Shown: positions 36,936-44,548 of the stretch, piece by piece
Layout: each line of letters begins with the position of its first letter
Numbering within the stretch: position 1 is the stretch's first letter
DNA from: an uncultured bacterium
GTDB lineage: Bacteria > Bacillota > Clostridia > Lachnospirales > Lachnospiraceae
Assembly: GCA_947647735.1 (NCBI GenBank)
Contig: CANSLJ010000002.1
Coordinates: 79,147-143,146 of the forward strand
Direction of reading: 5' to 3'
DNA: 64,000 nt
Notes under the pieces: generated by a model
The model's database searches: none
Told to the model about the DNA's origin: nothing
What the model saw: only the letters and a program-made list of their open reading frames with translations
Position numbers and translations under genes: made by a program

Positions 36936-38033
36936 CTATCTCTGCACTCTCGCGCCCGCGCCGCCCATGATCGCTTCCACTTCTTTTTTGCTCGCCATGG
37001 TCGTATCGCCCGGTGTTGTCATTGCCAGCGCGCCGTGTGCCGCACCGTAGTTGACAGCCAGCTCCGCATCCGCCGTCGTCATCAGCCCGTAGATCAATCC
37101 GGAAGCAAAGGAATCTCCGCCGCCTACCCGGTCCATGATCTCCAGTCCCTTATAATCTTTTGCTTTGTAGATCTCTCCGTCTGCCCAGCAGATCGCACTC
37201 CAGTCATTCACTGTAGCAGTCTTTACCTCTCGCAGGGTTGTTGCCACCGCCTTGAAATTCGAATAGGTCTTTGCCGCTTCGTTGATCATCTTCTTGTAAC
37301 CGTCCAGATTCAGTTCCTTCAGGTTCTCATCATTTCCCTCGATCTCAAAGCCAAGACATGCTGTAAAGTCCTCCTCGTTTCCGATCATCACATCCACATA
37401 CTTCGCCACTTCCTTGTTGACTTCCTGTGCCTTTTCCTTACCGCCGATCGCACTCCACATGGAGGGACGGTAATTCAGATCGTAGGATACCACCGTACCG
37501 TATTTCTTCGCCGTCTTGATCGCCGCCAGCACTGTCTCACAGGACTGCTCGGAGAGCGCCGCATAGATACCGCCCGTATGAAGCCAGCGCACGCCCAACT
37601 CGCCGAAAATATAGTCAAAATCAAAATCCTCCGGCGTCGCCTTGGATATCGCCGTGTTCGCCCTGTCGGAACAGCCCACCGCACCGCGGATGCCAAAACC
37701 CCGCTCTGTAAAATTAATGCCGTTTCTGCAGATACGGCCGATACCGTCCGTCTTCATCCATTTGATCAGGGATGTATCCACCCCGCCCTGCAGAATGAAA
37801 TCCTCCATCAGTTTGCCCACTTCGTTATCCGCAAAGGCAGTGATCACACCGGTCTTCATCCCGAAACATCTCCGAAGCCCGCGCACAACATTGTACTCGC
37901 CGCCGCCCTCCCAGGCGCGGAACTGCCTCGCCGTCCTGATCCTTCCCTCGCCCGGATCCAGCCGCAGCATCACCTCTCCCAGAGATACCGCATCGTACCT
38001 GCATTCGCTCTCAGGCCTTAAATTTAAATTCAT
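36936..38033 (-). CDS. kdgK: PfkB-family 2-keto-3-deoxy-sugar-acid kinase
   Basis: The 365-residue ribokinase-fold enzyme has VSLGEVMLRLDPGEGRIR, WEGGGEYNVVRGL, SYDLNYRPSMW and catalytic VGGGDSFASGLIYGL. It best fits 2-keto-3-deoxygluconate kinases (ATP + KDG to KDPG). It is the last gene of the nine-gene operon and directly follows the KDPG aldolase gene by 57 bp, completing the lower pathway. Its leader has a GC-rich hairpin followed by the 19-mer that also precedes the second kinase gene. It ends RVQR like the paralogue at 49512-50534. Confidence 0.9.
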   Translation of the reverse strand: MNLNLRPESECRYDAVSLGEVMLRLDPGEGRIRTARQFRAWEGGGEYNVVRGLRRCFGMKTGVITAFADNEVGKLMEDFILQGGVDTSLIKWMKTDGIGRICRNGINFTERGFGIRGAVGCSDRANTAISKATPEDFDFDYIFGELGVRWLHTGGIYAALSEQSCETVLAAIKTAKKYGTVVSYDLNYRPSMWSAIGGKEKAQEVNKEVAKYVDVMIGNEEDFTACLGFEIEGNDENLKELNLDGYKKMINEAAKTYSNFKAVATTLREVKTATVNDWSAICWADGEIYKAKDYKGLEIMDRVGGGDSFASGLIYGLMTTADAELAVNYGAAHGALAMTTPGDTTMASKKEVEAIMGGAGARVQR

Positions 38034-38038
38034 ATGAT

Positions 38039-38084
38039 CCTCCTATTCCAGTTCCGCAAGCGCCCGGACAGTGCCCGGGCGCTT
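38039..38084 (-). promoter_or_regulatory. Hairpin plus conserved ribosome-binding leader of kdgK
   Basis: On the minus strand a perfect 10-bp stem (AAGCGCCCGG/CCGGGCGCTT, 7-nt loop, 38058-38084) is followed directly by GCGGAACTGGAATAGGAGG (38057-38039), which contains the Shine-Dalgarno sequence. The same 19-mer occurs at 50561-50543. Confidence 0.7.
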
Positions 38085-38090
38085 ACTGAT

Positions 38091-38726
38091 TTACTCTGCG
38101 TTTGCAAGTGCTACCGCTTCCTTTGTCAGCTCCCTGATCTTGTCAAACTCTCCCGCCTCGATCAGATCCTTCTTCACCATCCAGCTCCCGCCGCACGCCA
38201 CGATAGGCTTGCATGCCAGATACTCTTTCAGGTTCTTCGCGCTGACGCCGCCGGTAGGCATAAACTTCAATCCCACATAAGGCGCAGACAATGCCTTGAT
38301 CGTCGCCACACCGCCAAACTGTTCCGCCGGGAAGAACTTCACGACACGAAGCCCCCTCTTCACCGCCTGAGCAACCTCGGAAGGTGTGATGCACCCCGGA
38401 AATACCGGAATCTCTTTCTCCAGACAGTAATCCACGATCTCCGGATCAAAGCCGGGACTTACGATAAATTTCGCCCCCGCCTCCACAGCACTGTCCACCT
38501 GCTCCTTCGTCAGAACAGTGCCTGCGCCGACCAGCATCTCCGGATAAGCCTCGCTCATCGCTTTAATGCTGTCCTTAGCCGCCGCCGTCCTGAACGTAAC
38601 CTCCGCACAGGGCAGCCCGCCCTCGCAGAGCGCCTTCGCAAGCGGAGCCGCATCCTTCGCATCCTCCAGAACAACCACCGGAACCACCTTCAATTCCGCA
38701 ATCTTCTCTTCCATCTGCTTACTCAT
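38091..38726 (-). CDS. eda: Bifunctional KDPG/KHG aldolase
   Basis: The 211-residue class I aldolase has VPVVVLEDAKDAAPLAKALCEGGLPCAEVTFRT (with the conserved Glu), VGAGTVLTKEQVDSAVEAGAKFIVSPG, and RVVKFFPAEQFGG with the Schiff-base Lys. It cleaves 2-keto-3-deoxy-6-phosphogluconate into pyruvate and glyceraldehyde-3-phosphate. It sits between the dehydratase and KDG kinase genes. A second aldolase gene lies at 50665. Confidence 0.93.
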   Translation of the reverse strand: MSKQMEEKIAELKVVPVVVLEDAKDAAPLAKALCEGGLPCAEVTFRTAAAKDSIKAMSEAYPEMLVGAGTVLTKEQVDSAVEAGAKFIVSPGFDPEIVDYCLEKEIPVFPGCITPSEVAQAVKRGLRVVKFFPAEQFGGVATIKALSAPYVGLKFMPTGGVSAKNLKEYLACKPIVACGGSWMVKKDLIEAGEFDKIRELTKEAVALANAE

Positions 38727-38810
38727 ACTGATACCTCTTTTCTCTTTACTTTATCTCTTTTTATTTCATTTCATCTCATGGATTAACATCACCCGGCAAG
38801 CCAACTCCCA

Positions 38811-38960
38811 GCCCGGAGAGAAATATCCCTGCAGCAACCCTGCTAAACGCCGGCACTTGGCGAGGTTCCTCACGAGCCTAGTACCGTTGCGTTTAGCCGG
38901 CTCTGTTTTTCAAGAGCCTGAGCGACTAGCGCGTTGCGTAAGGGATATTTCTCTCCGGGC
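38811..38960. repeat. 150-nt palindromic structured element
   Basis: The ends form a perfect 20-bp inverted repeat (GCCCGGAGAGAAATATCCCT at 38811-38830 and its complement at 38941-38960). It is extended across a 3x3 internal loop by GCAAC/GTTGC. Inside are a GCTAAACG/CGTTTAGC arm (38842-38897) and a GGCTCT/AGAGCC hairpin (38899-38918). It lies between the dehydratase and aldolase genes. It may be a MITE-like or REP-like repeat, or a processing element in the polycistronic mRNA. Confidence 0.7.
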
Positions 38961-38981
38961 GTCCTGGTTTTTCATCCAAGC

Positions 38982-40766
38982 TTAATCCATATAAGCCCCT
39001 TTCATGGCGCTGACCGCATGCTGGGCATACAGTTTCAACAGTCCGCGGTCATACTTGGAGGTAAACCCTTTCCAGTTCTTCCTCCTCTCCTCCAGCACTG
39101 CCGCCACTTCCTCCTCGGACATCTCCTGTCCATGAATGCCGATGATCGCCAGCTTTCTTGCCTCCACATCCAGCTCAATGATATCGCCCTCTTCCACCAG
39201 CGCAATGGGACCGCCCGCTGCCGCCTCGGGAGATACATGGCCTACCACCGGCCCTCTGGAGGCACCGGAGAACCTTCCGTCCGTGATCAGCGCCACGCTC
39301 GCCGCAAGCTCGGGATCGGAGCAGATCGCCTCACCGGTATAGAACATCTCAGGCATCCCTGTCCCTCTGGGGCCTTCATACCGAATAAAGATCGCATCGC
39401 CGGGCTTGATCTTTTTCTTCAATACCGCATCGATGGCTTCCTCCTCGCTGTCAAATGGCTTCGCGTTCAGCTTCGCCTTAAACATCACCTTCGGGCATGC
39501 CGTATGCTTGATCACAGCCCCCTCCGGTGCCAGATTGCCGCGCAGGATCGCAATGCTGCCGTCTGTCCCCAGAGCATGGTCAAAGTCTCGGATGATATCC
39601 GTATTTTTGATCTCCTTGCCGATCACTTTGCTCTTTTCCTGCAGGATCGCATCACAGTGCTCATAAAATCCGTTCTGCTTCATCTCCTCCAGATTCTCGC
39701 CCAGCGTCTTACCTGTCACCGTCATCACATCCAGATGCAGCACTTCCTTGATCTCTTCCATCACTCTCGGCACGCCGCCTGCATAATAGAAATACTGTGC
39801 CGGCCAGTCCCCCGCGGGACGGATATTGAGCAGGTAATGCGCCCCTCTGTGCAGCCGATCAAACGTATCCGCATCGATCTCAAAACCGAATTCATGGGCG
39901 ATAGCCGGAATGTGCATCACCGCATTGGTGGAACCGGAGATCGCCGCATGCACCATGATCGCATTCTCAAAACTCTTCATAGTCACGATGTCACTGGCTT
40001 TGATGCCTTTCTTCACCAGCTCCATCAACTGTTTTCCCGCTTTATATGCCGCCTCTTTCAGCTCCGGCGCGGTAGCGGGCATCAGAGCCGTACCCGGCAG
40101 CATCAGTCCTAACGCTTCCGCCATGATCTGCATCGTGGATGCCGTTCCCATAAAGGAACATGCGCCGCAGCTCGGGCAGGCATGCTGTTTATAATAGGTA
40201 AGCTGTTCTTCCGGGATCTCCCCTCTCTCAAACTGAGCGCTGAACTTCCCGATCTGCTCCAGCGTCAGCAGCTCATTGATCTTACAGCCCGGATCGTTCT
40301 CCACATACTCCGGCGTCACTACAGTGGCTTCCATAACGCCTCCCGTCACCACAATAGCGCTCATATCCTTGTTTCTGCCGATGCTCATCAGCATCGCCGG
40401 CATTGCCTTGTCACAGCTTGCCACAAAAACACCGCCGTCAAAAGTGGTGGCGCCGATCTGAGCCTCCACCAGATTCACGATGGCATCCCTGTGTGCCAGA
40501 GAATAATTAATGCCGTCATGTCCCTGCGCCATACCGTCACACATATCCGTCGCATAATAACGGGCAGCCTTTCCGCCGTTATCATCCACGCCCTTCACCG
40601 CTTCCTCCACAAAGGTATGCAGATGTCCGGAACCCGGATGGCTGTTGCCATATGTACTTTCTATGATGATCTGAGGTTTACCCAGATCCTCCACCTTCCA
40701 TCCCATCCCCATTCTCAGGGGGTCCATTTCCGGTGCTATCTTTCTGATCTCCTGACTCTTATACAT
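38982..40766 (-). CDS. IlvD/Edd-family sugar-acid dehydratase
   Basis: A 594-residue Fe-S dehydratase from MYKSQEIRKIAPEMDP (AAGGAG 9 nt upstream; an ATG at 40808 would overlap the regulator gene). Cluster cysteines appear in ATDMCDGMAQGHDG, VASCDKAMPAML and HACPSCGACSFMGTAS. Other motifs include GSTNAVMHIPAIAHE and TDGRFSGASRGPVVGHVSPEAAAGGPIA. The family includes dihydroxyacid, phosphogluconate, xylonate and gluconate dehydratases. With a KDPG aldolase and KDG kinase downstream, a sugar acid is the likely substrate rather than a branched-chain amino-acid intermediate. Confidence 0.88.
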   Translation of the reverse strand: MYKSQEIRKIAPEMDPLRMGMGWKVEDLGKPQIIIESTYGNSHPGSGHLHTFVEEAVKGVDDNGGKAARYYATDMCDGMAQGHDGINYSLAHRDAIVNLVEAQIGATTFDGGVFVASCDKAMPAMLMSIGRNKDMSAIVVTGGVMEATVVTPEYVENDPGCKINELLTLEQIGKFSAQFERGEIPEEQLTYYKQHACPSCGACSFMGTASTMQIMAEALGLMLPGTALMPATAPELKEAAYKAGKQLMELVKKGIKASDIVTMKSFENAIMVHAAISGSTNAVMHIPAIAHEFGFEIDADTFDRLHRGAHYLLNIRPAGDWPAQYFYYAGGVPRVMEEIKEVLHLDVMTVTGKTLGENLEEMKQNGFYEHCDAILQEKSKVIGKEIKNTDIIRDFDHALGTDGSIAILRGNLAPEGAVIKHTACPKVMFKAKLNAKPFDSEEEAIDAVLKKKIKPGDAIFIRYEGPRGTGMPEMFYTGEAICSDPELAASVALITDGRFSGASRGPVVGHVSPEAAAGGPIALVEEGDIIELDVEARKLAIIGIHGQEMSEEEVAAVLEERRKNWKGFTSKYDRGLLKLYAQHAVSAMKGAYMD

Positions 40767-40804
40767 GACATCATCTCCTTCACTTCTGTTATTAGTTTCC
40801 CCGT

Positions 40805-41509
40805 TCATGCATCATACATAACGCCGCGCCTGATCGCTTCCCGTCTCAGCTCCTGACTGTTATAAGTCAGGTGCATCAGCATCATATCCTTCGCCCACTG
40901 CGGATCATGAGCCTCCAGCGCCTCCAGAATATCACGGTGTTTCGCCGTGGATTCCGGCGTCGCCTCCCTGTGGGTATATTTGATGAACAATTCCACCCCC
41001 TGCCGCAGTACCGGTATCAGCTTCGGCGCCACAAGGTTACCGCTGCTCTCCGCCAGAACGATATGGAATTCCACGTCCAGAGGCATACGCTCTCTTCTCT
41101 GCGCAGAGAGGCGTTCCATCTCGTCACACATCTCCCGCAGTTTTCCAAGCTGTTCCTCCGTTATATTCTTTGCCGCCATATAGGCGATCTCCGGCTCCAG
41201 CAACATCCGTATCTCATGCAGGTCCCATGTCAGCTTGAACTGATCCTGGATCAGTTCGAGCCCCAGCGGATCTCCTGCCAGCGGCGCTTTTCCGTCCGAT
41301 ACATAAGTACCGGAACCCTGACGCACCTCAAGCACGTTCCGAAACACCAGTATCTTGATCGCTCCCCGCACCGTTCCCCGGCTCACGCCCATGCGTTTCG
41401 CCATCTCCATCTCCGTCCCCAGACGGTCTCCCGGCTGCAGGTTGTTCTCCTTGATATACTCCACGATCTTCTCAAGCACCTGTTCTGTTAATGTTGCCTC
41501 TACATTCAA
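40805..41509 (-). CDS. GntR-family regulator with FCD domain
   Basis: The 234-residue regulator has an N-terminal GntR winged helix (GDRLGTEMEMAKRMGVSRGTVRGAIKILVFRNVLEVRQGSGTYVSDG). An all-helical FCD domain follows, with likely metal ligands in FHIVLAESSGN and later His residues. FCD regulators of this kind control sugar-acid and amino-acid genes and bind sites of the type TnGTnnnACnA. Two such sites lie in the SSS/dgoD divergent region. The gene is embedded in the operon it probably controls. Confidence 0.9.
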   Translation of the reverse strand: MNVEATLTEQVLEKIVEYIKENNLQPGDRLGTEMEMAKRMGVSRGTVRGAIKILVFRNVLEVRQGSGTYVSDGKAPLAGDPLGLELIQDQFKLTWDLHEIRMLLEPEIAYMAAKNITEEQLGKLREMCDEMERLSAQRRERMPLDVEFHIVLAESSGNLVAPKLIPVLRQGVELFIKYTHREATPESTAKHRDILEALEAHDPQWAKDMMLMHLTYNSQELRREAIRRGVMYDA

Positions 41510-41581
41510 ATTTTGATCACCTCTGCCTTAAAATTATGTCATCTAATCCCGGATGTCCTGAAACTCGCAAACCCGCGGTCA

Positions 41582-42712
41582 TTATATCGTAATCTTCCGA
41601 TTCCTCGCAGTCACCTGCCACCAGTCCACCAGTTTCCCGTCAGATACCACCGGCACCTCCGGATAAAGCGCGCTGGTAGGACACACATGCATCGGGATCG
41701 CAAACAGCACATCCCCCACTTCTGGAATGTCTCCCGCATGCTCCGGCGGCACTTCCACCACCCAGTGCTCCTCATTCTGCAATACGGTTTTCGCATACTC
41801 CATGCCCGAAAGGACCGCCCTCTCAGGCGCAGGATCTGTCGCCACCGCCTTGGTTCCCATATCCAGCGTAAAGGTATTGTTACCCTGCACGCTGACTACT
41901 CTGGTCAACACCGCCGCCCCGGGTACAAAATCGAGATCCCGATAAGCCGCCTGATATCCCGCATCCTGAATGATACAGGTTCCGGGACTTAAATACTCCT
42001 CGTTCAGTTTCTGATGGCACGGGAAAGAAGGCGTTCCCCCCATGATCAGAATACCACAGTCAAGCTCTGATGCAAGAAGCCTTTCCTTGATCCCCGCTAT
42101 CTTCTCATCCACCGCCGTCACTTCCCGGTTGCGGACTTCATAGTCGGATTCATGCCGGTGCCCGTCATAGCAGTGCAGCCCCCGCATCGCAATGCCGGAA
42201 ACCTCAGCCCACGCCCGGTAATCTTCCTCCACCTTCTCCATCGAAACACCGGTTCTGTGCTGTCCCGTGTCCACATCCATCAGAAGGTTTACGGATACGC
42301 CCTTTTCACAGGCAGCCGCTCCGATCAGTTCCACCTGCTTTGTACAGTCGGAAACCGCAAAAAATTCCGTCTCCGGATAGGCTTCCATCAAACGCAGAAA
42401 GCGTTCTATATTCGGTCCCACAAGAGGATAGGCAAGGGTTACCTTCGCTGCCCCGGCATTTCCGCACATCTCCGCCTCGGCGATGGTGGCGCATTTAAAT
42501 TTATCAATCCCCTTCGCCATCATCAGCTTTACGACTTCGATCATCTTATGGGTCTTCACATGAGGCCAGAGGCGCCTCGTGCCCCCGGCCAATGTGATCA
42601 TTTTTTCGATATTGTCAGCTATGATATCCTTATAATATACAAGCTGAGGAGATATCACAGCCTCCTGTCCCTCGAATGTGTATGTCATTTTGATAACCAG
42701 ATCCTTTCCCAT
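41582..42712 (-). CDS. D-threonine-aldolase-fold PLP enzyme (DSD/D-glucosaminate dehydratase-like)
   Basis: Up to 376 residues; an ATG at 42688 (MTYTFEGQEAV) is an alternative start. The alanine-racemase-type N-terminal domain has the PLP lysine in WPHVKTHKMIEV. The C-terminal D-serine-dehydratase-like domain has the metal-ligand motif PMHVCPTSALYPEV. The fold covers D-threonine aldolases, D-serine dehydratases and, as I recall, the Pseudomonas D-glucosaminate dehydratase that makes 2-keto-3-deoxygluconate. Sandwiched among deacylase, ridA and KDG genes, dehydration/deamination of an amino-sugar acid is the most coherent role. D-threonine cleavage remains possible. Confidence 0.82.
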   Translation of the reverse strand: MGKDLVIKMTYTFEGQEAVISPQLVYYKDIIADNIEKMITLAGGTRRLWPHVKTHKMIEVVKLMMAKGIDKFKCATIAEAEMCGNAGAAKVTLAYPLVGPNIERFLRLMEAYPETEFFAVSDCTKQVELIGAAACEKGVSVNLLMDVDTGQHRTGVSMEKVEEDYRAWAEVSGIAMRGLHCYDGHRHESDYEVRNREVTAVDEKIAGIKERLLASELDCGILIMGGTPSFPCHQKLNEEYLSPGTCIIQDAGYQAAYRDLDFVPGAAVLTRVVSVQGNNTFTLDMGTKAVATDPAPERAVLSGMEYAKTVLQNEEHWVVEVPPEHAGDIPEVGDVLFAIPMHVCPTSALYPEVPVVSDGKLVDWWQVTARNRKITI

Positions 42713-42718
42713 TGTGAG

Positions 42719-42840
42719 CTAGCTTCACTCACATTGTGCTTCCCTATAGCATCGAATACTCAGCTTCGCTCACAATGCGAGATTCGCTTCGCGAACTCGG
42801 AGTGATTCCTTATAACATAGAATACTCAGCTTCGCTCACA
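42719..42840. repeat. Tandem repeats between ridA and the PLP-enzyme gene
   Basis: A 21-bp perfect direct repeat starting GAATACTCAGCTTCGCTCAC occurs at 42754-42774 and 42820-42840. A weaker third unit (AGCTTCACTCACATTGTG) is near 42721. The second copy abuts the ridA stop codon exactly. A related sequence, CTTCGCTCA-n4-TGCGAGATTC, recurs near 54478 before the second two-component system. Confidence 0.75.
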
Positions 42841-43302
42841 TCATTCGTACTCCACCAGCACTTCGATCTCCACCGCAATGCCGCCCGGCGTCGCGTTGGT
42901 GCCGATCGCCGTACGAGCGGGAAGCCCCTTCTCCTCTCCGAACAGATCCAGAATGAGCTGGGAACCGCCGTTGATCACCTGCGGCTGCTGTGTAAAATCA
43001 TCCGCGCTGTGTACAAAACCCAGCACCTTTACAAAGCGTTTGATCTTATTTAGATCACCCAGTTTTGCATCCAGATTCGCCAGAAGGTTCAGCACGCAGT
43101 TATAAGCCGCCTTCTGTCCCTCTTCCAGTGTCAGGTCTTTCCCGACCTTACCGATCACGTTCTCACTGCCGATCGCAGGGCCGCAGCCGCTGCAGTAAAG
43201 CAGCTTATCGCCAAACTCCATAACAGGCGTGTAGATACCGCCCTTTGCCGGAGGCTCCGGCAGTGTGATTCCCATCTCTTTTAACTTAGCATATACGTCC
43301 AT
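42841..43302 (-). CDS. RidA family enamine/imine deaminase
   Basis: The 153-residue YjgF/YER057c/UK114-like protein has LYCSGCGPAIG, NLLANLDAKLGDLNKIKRFVKVLGFV, the conserved Arg in GLPARTAIGTNATPGGIAVEIEVLVEY and the Glu near the end. RidA proteins hydrolyse reactive enamines released by PLP-dependent dehydratases. Its position next to the PLP dehydratase-like gene suggests the same here. It is of the longer subfamily (about 150 residues). Confidence 0.9.
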   Translation of the reverse strand: MDVYAKLKEMGITLPEPPAKGGIYTPVMEFGDKLLYCSGCGPAIGSENVIGKVGKDLTLEEGQKAAYNCVLNLLANLDAKLGDLNKIKRFVKVLGFVHSADDFTQQPQVINGGSQLILDLFGEEKGLPARTAIGTNATPGGIAVEIEVLVEYE

Positions 43303-43326
43303 TATTCTGTCCTCCTGATAATATAT

Positions 43327-44463
43327 TTATTTTGTCAGCCACTTCATGGCTTTCCTAAGTCTCTCCGCTTCCTCCGGGCAATCCTTCACAAACGGACTGT
43401 GGTACAGATCCTGATACAGCTTCTCCACATTTTCCTCTGTAGGCTCAATGCCGATATCCTTCAGAGTCAACGGCATATTAAAGGTTTTCATCATCTCCCT
43501 CAGCGCCGGGATCTGATCCTCCTGTCCGTTGAAGGAGAGCTGCATGCACTGTCCTACGGCAACGATCTCGCCGTGGATGAAATCTTTTGCTTCCTGTGTA
43601 AAGTGGGTGCGGATCAGCTCGTAGCACTCATGCCCCAGAGCCGTCTGCCCGAAGCCCTTGCTGCAGCCGCTGATAATGCCTGCCACAGCGATATTCAGAT
43701 AGGCGATATCCTCCACCGCTTTAGTCAGCTTCTTATCCGCCACATCCTGCACCGCCTGCATGCCGCGGTTTCTGTAGGTTTCCATCGTATACTTCGCCAG
43801 TGTGAATGCAGTCACCAGCCCCACATCAAACTCTTCAATATCAATGTGGTCATGCCCGTTCTGCATCTCCACCATCTTTGACATACCGTCTAAAATACCG
43901 CTTGCCACATATCTGGGCGGCTCCGCCGCGATCACATCCATATCCACAATGATCGCATCCATCTCAAAGTTATGCCGCAGGCTCCCGAGGGAAGCCCCTT
44001 CCTCCGTATACATGACGCTCAGCGGAGCAAAGGCCGCACAGGTTGCAATACTGGTAGGCACCTGCACCACCGGCATATGACCTCTCGGCAGGGAAAGCTG
44101 CACACCTCCGAAATAAGCCGCCGCCTTGGACTGATCCATGATCCGTCCGCCGCCCACGCCCATGATCACATCACAGCCGGCGTCGATTGCCTTCGCCGCA
44201 TGCTCCTTCGCTTTCTCATAGGTATTCTGCCCCGGATAAATGGATAACTCGTAAGAAATCCCCGCTTCTTTCAAGGTTTTCTCTATCCTGCCTTCCGTTG
44301 CTTCCCATGCCCGCGGCCCCGCAATGATATACGGCTTTTTCCCCAGCCTGCCCACTTCTTCCGCTATGGTTTCCAGTGCCTGCCTCTGCTGAATATAACG
44401 CCCTGCCCCGAATTTATAGGCGTTGTCCAGTTTGATCTCATCCAATGTTCTTGCTTCTGCCAT
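43327..44463 (-). CDS. Iron-containing alcohol dehydrogenase (glycerol-dehydrogenase-like)
   Basis: The 378-residue group III dehydrogenase has NAD-binding GVGGGRIMDQSKAAA, VPTSIATCAAFAPLSV and the metal-site segments DMDVIAAEPPRYVASGILDG and HGEIVAVGQCMQL. It resembles GldA and sugar-alcohol dehydrogenases. In this operon it may reduce or oxidise a sugar-derived intermediate; the substrate is unknown. It is 24 bp upstream of ridA on the same strand. Confidence 0.86.
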   Translation of the reverse strand: MAEARTLDEIKLDNAYKFGAGRYIQQRQALETIAEEVGRLGKKPYIIAGPRAWEATEGRIEKTLKEAGISYELSIYPGQNTYEKAKEHAAKAIDAGCDVIMGVGGGRIMDQSKAAAYFGGVQLSLPRGHMPVVQVPTSIATCAAFAPLSVMYTEEGASLGSLRHNFEMDAIIVDMDVIAAEPPRYVASGILDGMSKMVEMQNGHDHIDIEEFDVGLVTAFTLAKYTMETYRNRGMQAVQDVADKKLTKAVEDIAYLNIAVAGIISGCSKGFGQTALGHECYELIRTHFTQEAKDFIHGEIVAVGQCMQLSFNGQEDQIPALREMMKTFNMPLTLKDIGIEPTEENVEKLYQDLYHSPFVKDCPEEAERLRKAMKWLTK

Positions 44464-44548
44464 TACATATCTCCCTTGTTTTCAATCCCGCCGTCCCTCT
44501 CCGGGCCCGGCATTTCAATTACACCGAAGTTCTCCCCATCCTCGGCCT

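Noticed and set aside
38982-40766. Biosynthetic dihydroxyacid dehydratase (ilvD)
   Set aside because: No other branched-chain amino-acid genes are near, and the gene is followed by KDPG aldolase and KDG kinase genes, so a sugar-acid role is more likely.
42713-42840. CRISPR-like repeats
   Set aside because: There are only two or three units with unequal spacing, unit similarity extends through the spacers, and no cas genes are present.
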